A stretch of 19,807 nucleotides of DNA, taken from contig NZ_CALFLA010000012.1 in NCBI RefSeq assembly GCF_937880195.1, forward strand, positions 1-19,807, given 5' to 3'. This stretch comes from an uncultured Blautia sp. (GTDB lineage: Bacteria; Bacillota; Clostridia; Lachnospirales; Lachnospiraceae). Below the pieces are notes generated by a model, which saw only the letters and a list, made by a program, of their open reading frames with translations, was not told where the DNA came from and made no database searches. The translations under genes and the position numbers were made by a program. Position 1 is the stretch's first letter. Every line of letters starts with the position of its first letter. Shown here piece after piece: positions 13,991 through 19,807 of the stretch.

Positions 13991-16450
13991 ATGCATAAAA
14001 AGTTTACCAGACAGGCAGTAAACGCACTGAAGCTTGCAAAGCTGACGGCGCAGTCCTGTAAGCATACTTACATTGGCACAGAACACATTCTGGTGGGACT
14101 TTTGAAGGAAAAGGAAGGGACCGCAGGCAGGATTCTTGAGGAATTTGGGGTGGATATCCAGAAGCTTCTTGAACTTATTGGAAATCTGATCGCTCCTTCT
14201 GATGTTGTAGTCCTGGAGGATGTGCCGGAGTACAGTCCAAGAGCGGTTCGTTTAATCGAAAGCGCAGAAAGAGAAGCCGGAACTCAGTCAGAGGAAATGG
14301 CAGGAACGGAACATCTTCTTCTTGCCATGCTTCAGGAGACAGATTCTGTGGGAACCAGACTTCTTTATACCATGGGAGTAAATATCCAGAAGCTTTATGC
14401 GGCAGTGTTAAATGCCATGGGATATGATGAGGAGGCTGTTTCTGAGGAATTGAGGAGCAATAAAGCATTTCGTGCAAAAGGCGGAACAGGAACACCTTTT
14501 CTTGATCAGTACAGCCGCGATCTTACGGTTATGGCTGCCGAGGGAAAACTGGACCCTGTGGTTGGAAGAGACAAAGAGATCACCAGGCTGATCCAGATTT
14601 TAAGCCGCAGGAGCAAAAACAATCCCTGCCTGGTGGGAGAACCGGGAGTTGGGAAAACTGCCATTGTAGAGGGGCTTGCCCAGAAGATTGTTTCCGGGCA
14701 GGTGCCGGATTCTGTAAAGGATAAACGAGTGGTAGTTCTGGATCTGTCTGGAATGGTTGCAGGAAGCAAATACAGAGGCGAATTTGAAGAGCGTATTAAG
14801 AATGTGGTAAATGAGGTAAGAGAGGATCAGGGAGTGCTTCTCTTTATTGATGAACTTCATACGATCATTGGTGCAGGCGGAGCAGAGGGATCCCTGGACG
14901 CTTCTAATATTTTGAAACCGTCTCTTTCCAGAGGGGAGATCCAGCTTATTGGCGCTACTACGCTGGAAGAATACAGAAAATATATAGAAAAGGATGCAGC
15001 CCTGGAACGACGGTTCCAGCCAATAACTGTAGAAGAACCTTCGGAAGAGGAGGCTCTTGAGATTTTGAAGGGACTCCGTCCTTACTACGAAAAGCATCAT
15101 GGAGTAACTATTGAGGATAATGCCCTTGAAGCGGCAGTGCAGATGTCTGTACGTTATATCAACGACCGTTTTCTACCTGATAAGGCCATTGATATTATTG
15201 ATGAGGCTTCTGCGAGAGTGCGTCTCCAGACATTTAAAACAGCGCCGAAGGACGAAGGAATAGAGAAAGAACTGAAAGATCTTCTTGACCAGAAAGAAAT
15301 GGCTATCCGTGAAGCGGATCTGGAAAAAGCAAAAGAAATCCAGAAGAGACAAAAAGCGCTGGAAGAAGAACGTGACAAACTTCAAAAAAGAGAAGAAAAC
15401 CGGAGCAGGCGAAAAAATCTATGCGTAACAGAAACATCTGTGGCGGATATTGTTTCTGATTGGACAAAGATTCCGGTGCAGCGTCTTACAGAAAGTGAAT
15501 CCAGGCGTCTTTCCCGTCTGGAGAAGGTTCTTCATAAGAGAGTGATCGGCCAGGAAGAGGCGGTCAAAGCAGTGGCCCAGGCGGTGAAACGAGGAAGAGT
15601 GGGGCTTAAGGATCCTGCAAGGCCCATCGGTTCATTCCTGTTTCTCGGACCTACTGGAGTAGGAAAAACAGAGCTTTCCAAAGCGCTTGCAGAAGCAGTG
15701 TTTGGAAATGAACAGGCTATGATCCGGGTAGATATGTCAGAATACATGGAAAAGCACAGTGTGTCCAAGCTGATCGGTTCACCTCCGGGCTATGTGGGAT
15801 ATGACGAGGGAGGACAGCTTAGTGAGAAGGTGCGTAGAAATCCTTACAGCGTGATCCTTTTTGATGAGATCGAGAAGGCCCATCCAGATGTTTTTAATAT
15901 CCTGCTCCAGGTTCTGGACGACGGACATATTACAGACGCTCATGGACGCAAAGTGGATTTTAAACAGACCATCATTATTATGACTTCTAATGCCGGGGCC
16001 CAGGCTATTATTGAGCCTAAGAAACTTGGATTCCTGTCAGGAGATAATGAAAAACAGGATTATGAACGGATGAAATCAAATGTAATGGAAGAGGTTCGCC
16101 GTTTGTTCAAACCGGAGTTTTTGAATCGAATTGATGAAATCATGGTCTTCCATACGCTGAATAAAGAGAATATCCGCAAAATCGTAGGACTTCTTCTTAA
16201 AAAGTTGGAAGCCCGCTGCAGGGAACAACTGGGGATTAGTCTGAAGATCAGCGATTCTGCCAGAGACTACCTGGCTGAGGCAGGTTTTGACAGCAAATAT
16301 GGGGCAAGACCCTTAAGAAGGGCAATACAGACAAAACTGGAGGATAAGCTGGCAGAAGAAATCCTGGAAGGACATATCAGACGGGGAGACGTTGTGCGGG
16401 TAGGGCTTCACCAAAAGGAGCTTCGTTTTACAGCGGCTTCTCAGGAATAA
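13991..16450 (+). CDS. clpC: ClpC-type AAA+ unfoldase
   Basis: A Hsp100 ATPase that unfolds proteins and feeds them to ClpP. The 819 residues show all parts: two N-terminal Clp repeats (about 1-145), first AAA+ domain with Walker A GEPGVGKT (216-223) and Walker B acidic pair D287-E288, a middle coiled coil (about 425-475, rich in E and K) of the short ClpC kind, second AAA+ domain with GPTGVGKT (553-560), D625-E626 and the GARPLRR sensor (771-777). The LGF tripeptide (679-681) is the ClpP-docking loop. No zinc-finger N-domain excludes ClpX, and the short middle domain excludes ClpB. AGGAGG at 13980-13985 supports the start. The adaptor and kinase genes mcsA and mcsB and the repressor ctsR, usual upstream neighbours in Bacillus, are absent. 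Confidence 0.96.
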   Translation: MHKKFTRQAVNALKLAKLTAQSCKHTYIGTEHILVGLLKEKEGTAGRILEEFGVDIQKLLELIGNLIAPSDVVVLEDVPEYSPRAVRLIESAEREAGTQSEEMAGTEHLLLAMLQETDSVGTRLLYTMGVNIQKLYAAVLNAMGYDEEAVSEELRSNKAFRAKGGTGTPFLDQYSRDLTVMAAEGKLDPVVGRDKEITRLIQILSRRSKNNPCLVGEPGVGKTAIVEGLAQKIVSGQVPDSVKDKRVVVLDLSGMVAGSKYRGEFEERIKNVVNEVREDQGVLLFIDELHTIIGAGGAEGSLDASNILKPSLSRGEIQLIGATTLEEYRKYIEKDAALERRFQPITVEEPSEEEALEILKGLRPYYEKHHGVTIEDNALEAAVQMSVRYINDRFLPDKAIDIIDEASARVRLQTFKTAPKDEGIEKELKDLLDQKEMAIREADLEKAKEIQKRQKALEEERDKLQKREENRSRRKNLCVTETSVADIVSDWTKIPVQRLTESESRRLSRLEKVLHKRVIGQEEAVKAVAQAVKRGRVGLKDPARPIGSFLFLGPTGVGKTELSKALAEAVFGNEQAMIRVDMSEYMEKHSVSKLIGSPPGYVGYDEGGQLSEKVRRNPYSVILFDEIEKAHPDVFNILLQVLDDGHITDAHGRKVDFKQTIIIMTSNAGAQAIIEPKKLGFLSGDNEKQDYERMKSNVMEEVRRLFKPEFLNRIDEIMVFHTLNKENIRKIVGLLLKKLEARCREQLGISLKISDSARDYLAEAGFDSKYGARPLRRAIQTKLEDKLAEEILEGHIRRGDVVRVGLHQKELRFTAASQE

Positions 16451-16497
16451 ACAGTAATCGTAATTCTAAAAAAGATATTAAATCTTAGTTAGGATAC

Positions 16498-16526
16498 TGT
16501 TCAAAAAAATGTGAAAATGTTATAAT
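16498..16526 (+). promoter_or_regulatory. Promoter of the small-protein/radA operon
   Basis: TGTTCA (16498-16503) and a perfect TATAAT (16521-16526) are 17 bp apart, with TGT before the -10 (extended -10). The leader would be about 45 nt. I see no convincing terminator between clpC and this promoter; the weak AAGAT/ATCTT stem at 16472-16486 has no T-run. Confidence 0.8.
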
Positions 16527-16577
16527 AAGACTATCAAAAGAGAATACAACAGATAATCTCAGGGAGGACATAAGATC

Positions 16578-16991
16578 ATGGCAGTAGTAAAAGAACTGAT
16601 TCGTACAGAGGAGAATGGAAGCATCAGCTTTGGCAATTATGAGCTGGCACAGAAGTCCAAGGTATCTGATTTTCAGCATCAGGGAGATGTATATAAAGTA
16701 AAGACGTTTAATGAAATCACCAAGCTGGAGCGCAATGGAATGTTTGTATATGAATCTGTACCGGGAACTGCAGTTTATCAGCTTTTACAGGATGGTTCTA
16801 CTATGAGTTTTCAGGTAGAGGGGGCAGAGGACGCCCAGATTACTGTGGAGATGGAAGCAGACACAGAATATGCGATCTCCATTAACAATGCAGATGCAGG
16901 AACAATGAAAACCAACCTGGGCGGCAAGCTTTCTTTCAGCGTAGAGCTTGGCGATGCAGGAGCAGCACAGGTGAAGATTGAGAAATGCTAA
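16578..16991 (+). CDS. Conserved small beta-rich protein, function unknown
   Basis: A 137-residue acidic soluble protein without signal peptide or membrane span. The alternation of hydrophobic and charged residues, especially 60-137, suggests beta strands. I know of no catalytic motif. I recall similar Lachnospiraceae proteins carrying the name endosialidase in databases, but nothing in this sequence supports an enzyme and the name should not be trusted. GGGAGG (16562-16567) stands 10 nt before the ATG. Its 3' end overlaps radA by 7 nt, so the two are produced together. A single cysteine is the last residue. Confidence 0.75.
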   Translation: MAVVKELIRTEENGSISFGNYELAQKSKVSDFQHQGDVYKVKTFNEITKLERNGMFVYESVPGTAVYQLLQDGSTMSFQVEGAEDAQITVEMEADTEYAISINNADAGTMKTNLGGKLSFSVELGDAGAAQVKIEKC

Positions 16992-18364
16992 AAAATAAAA
17001 AAGTCGTATATTTTTGTCAGGAATGTGGCTATGAATCCTCGAAGTGGATGGGACAGTGTCCCGGCTGCAGAGCCTGGAATACATTTGTAGAAGAAACAGT
17101 TTCTGCAAAAAAAACATCTACCTCAGGAGCTCAGACAATGGCACCGGGGCAAAGACTGGAGCCTGTGAAACTAAAGGACATCAGGCTTTCTGAGGATGAG
17201 AGACGTTTGACAAAAATAGGAGAGCTTGACAGAGTACTCGGGGGCGGTATCGTTCCCGGGTCTCTTGTTCTTGTGGGAGGAGATCCGGGAATCGGAAAAT
17301 CCACTCTTCTTTTACAGGTGTGCAGAAACCTTGCCCTTGCCGGAAATTCTGTATTGTATATTTCAGGTGAAGAATCTCTTCGCCAAATCCGTCTCAGGGC
17401 AAATAGAATTGGCGAGTTTAATGGGAATCTTCAGATTTTTTGTGAGACGAATCTGGAGACGATCAGAGAGGTGATCCAGCGTAAAAAACCAGATATGGTT
17501 GTGATTGACTCTATTCAGACTATGTTTCATGAGGATATCAGTTCTGCTCCAGGAAGCGTTTCTCAGGTAAGGGAATCCACCAATGTTCTGATGCAGATTG
17601 CAAAGGGATCAGGGATTTCTATTTTTATAGTGGGTCATGTAACAAAAGAGGGAAATGTGGCAGGGCCGAGGGTTTTGGAGCATATGGTAGATACAGTCCT
17701 TTATTTTGAAGGAGACCGTCATGCTTCCTACAGGATCCTTCGGGCTGTTAAGAATAGATTTGGATCTACCAATGAGATCGGCGTGTTTGAAATGAGAAGC
17801 ACAGGCCTTGAGGAGGTGAAAAATCCTTCAGAATTTATGTTGAATGGAAAGCCAAACGGAACCTCTGGTTCTATTGTGGCATGCTCCATGGAGGGCACAA
17901 GGCCCATTCTTGTGGAAATTCAGGCCCTTGTCTGTCAGAGTAATTTTGGTATTCCGCGGAGAACTGCGGTAGGAACAGATTTTAACAGAGTCAATCTCCT
18001 TATGGCTGTTCTTGAAAAAAAGGTGGGGATTCACCTTGCCTCCTGCGATGCATATGTGAATATTGCCGGAGGAATGAAAATGACAGAGCCGGCCATTGAT
18101 CTTGGTATCTCTCTTGCAGTAGTATCAAGCTGCAAGGATATTATTATCCCAGATTCTGTCCTGGCTTTTGGAGAGGTTGGATTAAGCGGTGAGGTACGTG
18201 CGGTCAGTATGGCTGCCCAGAGGGTTGCAGAAGCTAAAAAACTTGGATTTACTACAGTGATCCTTCCGAAGGTGTGTCAGTCCTCTGTCAATAAGATTTC
18301 AGGAATGAATCTGGTATATGTGGAATGGATTCAGGACGCGATTCAATACATTATGAAGAATTGA
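16985..18364 (+). CDS. radA: DNA repair protein RadA (Sms)
   Basis: RadA is a RecA-like ATPase that speeds branch migration during recombination repair. The 459 residues contain the C4 zinc finger (C11, C14, C25, C28), the Walker A GDPGIGKS (99-106), the Walker B MVVIDSIQ with D175, the RadA-specific KNRFG (256-260) and a C-terminal Lon-like domain (about 280-459). The start overlaps the preceding gene; only a partial ribosome site AGGTGA (16969-16974) lies 10 nt upstream, which fits translational coupling. In Bacillus radA follows clpC and precedes disA. Here clpC is close by but disA is replaced by a HAD gene. Confidence 0.97.
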   Translation: MLKNKKVVYFCQECGYESSKWMGQCPGCRAWNTFVEETVSAKKTSTSGAQTMAPGQRLEPVKLKDIRLSEDERRLTKIGELDRVLGGGIVPGSLVLVGGDPGIGKSTLLLQVCRNLALAGNSVLYISGEESLRQIRLRANRIGEFNGNLQIFCETNLETIREVIQRKKPDMVVIDSIQTMFHEDISSAPGSVSQVRESTNVLMQIAKGSGISIFIVGHVTKEGNVAGPRVLEHMVDTVLYFEGDRHASYRILRAVKNRFGSTNEIGVFEMRSTGLEEVKNPSEFMLNGKPNGTSGSIVACSMEGTRPILVEIQALVCQSNFGIPRRTAVGTDFNRVNLLMAVLEKKVGIHLASCDAYVNIAGGMKMTEPAIDLGISLAVVSSCKDIIIPDSVLAFGEVGLSGEVRAVSMAAQRVAEAKKLGFTTVILPKVCQSSVNKISGMNLVYVEWIQDAIQYIMKN

Positions 18365-18374
18365 GGGGGAAACT

Positions 18375-19034
18375 ATGCTGGAAGCAGTAATCTTTGATAT
18401 GGACGGGGTGATTTTTGATTCTGAGGCTCTGGTGCTTAAGACATGGAAACAGGTGGCTGGCAAATATGGGATACCTGATATAGAAGAAACGTGCAGAGAA
18501 TGTCTGGGAACCAATCATGAAGCCACAAAAAATATTTTTAAAAAGCATTATGGGGAGGATTTTCCATACGATACCTATAAAAAAGAAATGGCAGAGCTTT
18601 TTCATCAGCAGGCAGCAGGGGGGAATCTGGAAAAAAAGCCGGGAATCCATGAACTCCTGGAATATCTGCGCAGTCTCAAAATAAAAACAGGTCTTGCTTC
18701 TTCTACAAGGGAGGAGATTGTCAGGAAGGAACTTTCTGAAGGGGGACTTTTATCTTATTTTGATGAGATTGTCTGTGGGGATATGGTAAAAAGAAGTAAA
18801 CCGGCTCCTGATATTTATCTGGAGACCTGCAGACGCCTCTTGGTGAAACCGGAACATTGTTATGGGATCGAGGACTCTTATAATGGAATAAGGGCTTTAA
18901 AAAGCGCTGGGATGCATCCTTTAATGGTTCCAGATCTGGCAGAGCCTACCAAAGAAATGGAAATACTGTCAGAGTGTATATTGCCTTCTCTTTATGAGGT
19001 AAAAGAGTATCTGAAAAAAATCAGGAATGAGTGA
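18375..19034 (+). CDS. HAD-superfamily phosphatase or phosphoglucomutase
   Basis: A 219-residue subfamily I HAD hydrolase with a helical cap (about 15-85). The four motifs are present: FDMDGVIFDSE with nucleophile D8 and acid D10, GLASST with S109/S110, K142 in RSKPAPDIYLE, and E166-D167 in GIEDSYNGI. The order and the DGV-x-FDS start are shared by beta-phosphoglucomutase, phosphoglycolate phosphatase and sugar-phosphate phosphatases, so I cannot name the substrate. GAGGGGGA (18363-18370) overlaps the radA stop, and the gene is part of that operon. Confidence 0.9.
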   Translation: MLEAVIFDMDGVIFDSEALVLKTWKQVAGKYGIPDIEETCRECLGTNHEATKNIFKKHYGEDFPYDTYKKEMAELFHQQAAGGNLEKKPGIHELLEYLRSLKIKTGLASSTREEIVRKELSEGGLLSYFDEIVCGDMVKRSKPAPDIYLETCRRLLVKPEHCYGIEDSYNGIRALKSAGMHPLMVPDLAEPTKEMEILSECILPSLYEVKEYLKKIRNE

Positions 19035-19043
19035 GGCAGGTTT

Positions 19044-19577
19044 ATGACAATACTTTTGGCAGTGATGGGAACTTTTTTGATGGCTTGGGTTATTTTTTGC
19101 GCAATACAGATTTACCGTAGCAGCAAAACCGCATTTACAGAAAGCAATGTTGCCATCCATGCAAAATGTGAAAGCTGTGGAGGGCTTTATGATGTAACGG
19201 CAAAAGAATTTAATTCCAGTTATGTGTCAAAATATAAGTATATAAGCAGGACAAAAATGTCAGGTATTGCTGCGGTTCATAAGCCTCAATTTACATATTA
19301 TGCAAAAAAGCTCCCATGTCCTTATTGCAAAAAGAAAAAATATGCGCAGATTGTCAATATTAATGAGATTCAGGATTTGTCTATTTCTTCTATGCTGAGA
19401 GGCGGAGCAAAATGGATGGCTGCGATGGTGGCGGGAGGCTTGTTACTTCTGGCAGCTATGGGGGCTTCAACAAAGATTTTGTCGTGGCGCAACCAACAAA
19501 AAGCAGAGGATATAAAGCAGGAACGGTATGAAGAATTAAGAAACAGTTATAATTTTGGAGACCATTCAGACAAGTAA
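19044..19577 (+). CDS. Membrane protein with a zinc-ribbon-like loop
   Basis: The 177-residue product has an N-terminal hydrophobic span (about 3-23), a soluble segment with two cysteine pairs, CESCGG (C42, C45) and CPYCKK (C92, C95), a second hydrophobic span (about 123-142), and a charged C-terminal tail (148-177). The four cysteines are spaced as a zinc ribbon with a 46-residue insertion. I do not recognise the family. The soluble loop could bind metal or nucleic acid, or be redox-active if outside; the many lysines near the second span suggest the loop is cytoplasmic. It begins 9 nt after the HAD gene and is the last gene before a terminator. Confidence 0.75.
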   Translation: MTILLAVMGTFLMAWVIFCAIQIYRSSKTAFTESNVAIHAKCESCGGLYDVTAKEFNSSYVSKYKYISRTKMSGIAAVHKPQFTYYAKKLPCPYCKKKKYAQIVNINEIQDLSISSMLRGGAKWMAAMVAGGLLLLAAMGASTKILSWRNQQKAEDIKQERYEELRNSYNFGDHSDK

Positions 19578-19584
19578 ATAAAAG

Positions 19585-19653
19585 AGCGGAGCAGGTTTCT
19601 CGGGGATGAATTGTGTTAGGGGATTCGGAGAAGACTTGCTCCGCTTTGTTTTT
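19585..19653 (+). terminator. Intrinsic terminator of the radA operon
   Basis: AGCGGAGCA (19585-19593) pairs with TGCTCCGCT (19637-19645); past a short mismatch, TTCTC (19597-19601) pairs with GAGAA (19628-19632). A long loop caps it and TTTGTTTTT follows (19645-19653). Confidence 0.88.
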
Positions 19654-19762
19654 AATTAAAAAGGATAGCTGTAAATTCTTTAAGATAATATAAAGGGAAG
19701 ACAGAAGCGTGGGGGAGAAAATGATGTGTTAATAAAAAGATGAAATAAAAACAAAAAAGAGG

Positions 19763-19791
19763 TTGACAGACATTGAGATATGTGGTAAATT
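19763..19791 (+). promoter_or_regulatory. Strong promoter pointing out of the window
   Basis: A perfect TTGACA (19763-19768) and TAAATT (19786-19791) are 17 bp apart with TGG before the -10. Transcription would start near 19798, leaving about 10 bases in the window. The region 19654-19762 holds no gene I can support. The promoter quality would fit a highly expressed or stable RNA transcript, but the target is outside. Confidence 0.75.
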
Positions 19792-19807
19792 AATCTAGCT
19801 GTCGCAA

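Noticed and set aside
16472..16486. Terminator after clpC
   Set aside because: Only a 5-bp AT-rich stem without T-run.
1..19807. Mobile elements, CRISPR arrays, tRNA, rRNA, toxin-antitoxin or defence genes
   Set aside because: No transposase, integrase, repeat-spacer array, cloverleaf or defence domain was found; gene order and codon use look like uniform core genome.

Overview
The window looks like chromosomal DNA of a Lachnospiraceae-type Firmicute (Blautia/Ruminococcus-like gut Clostridia). I infer this from gene content and motifs: moderate GC, strong AGGAGG ribosome sites, sigma-A type promoters, the pyrF-pyrK-pyrD order with a class 1B dihydroorotate dehydrogenase, a purE-purM-purN-purD block, and several small membrane families that I associate with that family. 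Almost all of it is coding and almost all on the + strand. I see no mobile element, CRISPR array, tRNA or rRNA gene.

Layout. (1) Positions 1-501: a leftward cold-shock protein gene with a near-perfect promoter and a structured leader about 130 nt long, divergent from pyrF. (2) 502-3146: pyrF, pyrK and pyrD (late UMP synthesis), closed by a large intrinsic terminator-like hairpin at 3162-3220. (3) 3233-4609: a MATE efflux transporter whose start codon lies 12 nt after that hairpin. (4) 4719-9007: pyrE with its own promoter, then a 50-residue membrane protein, a VanZ-like protein, a small membrane protein, an HD-domain 5'-deoxynucleotidase and a long M29-type aminopeptidase, all close together or overlapping. 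(5) 9057-13478: a strong promoter inside an inverted repeat, then purE, purM, purN, purD and an SseB-like protein, ending at a clear terminator. (6) 13497-16450: a YtrA-type GntR regulator with a probable operator over its own -10 box, then clpC. (7) 16498-19653: a promoter, a conserved small protein overlapping radA, then radA, a HAD phosphatase and a two-membrane-segment zinc-ribbon protein, ending at a terminator. (8) A strong promoter points out of the right edge.

How the genes fit together. Sections 2 and 4 supply orotate synthesis (PyrD/PyrK), its phosphoribosylation (PyrE) and decarboxylation to UMP (PyrF). Section 5 supplies four steps of IMP synthesis. The early pyr genes (carA/B, pyrB, pyrC) and the other pur genes (purF, purL, purC, purB, purH) must lie elsewhere. 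The HD nucleotidase fits the nucleotide theme. ClpC next to RadA follows the known Firmicute neighbourhood, but ctsR, mcsA and mcsB are absent and a GntR regulator occupies the upstream position.

The window is mostly ordinary housekeeping DNA. I did not find a convincing new system. The best leads are regulatory: the MATE leader terminator, the inverted repeat around the pur promoter, the GntR/clpC region and the cold-shock leader. Two protein leads are the N-terminal half of the M29 enzyme and the small protein coupled to radA.
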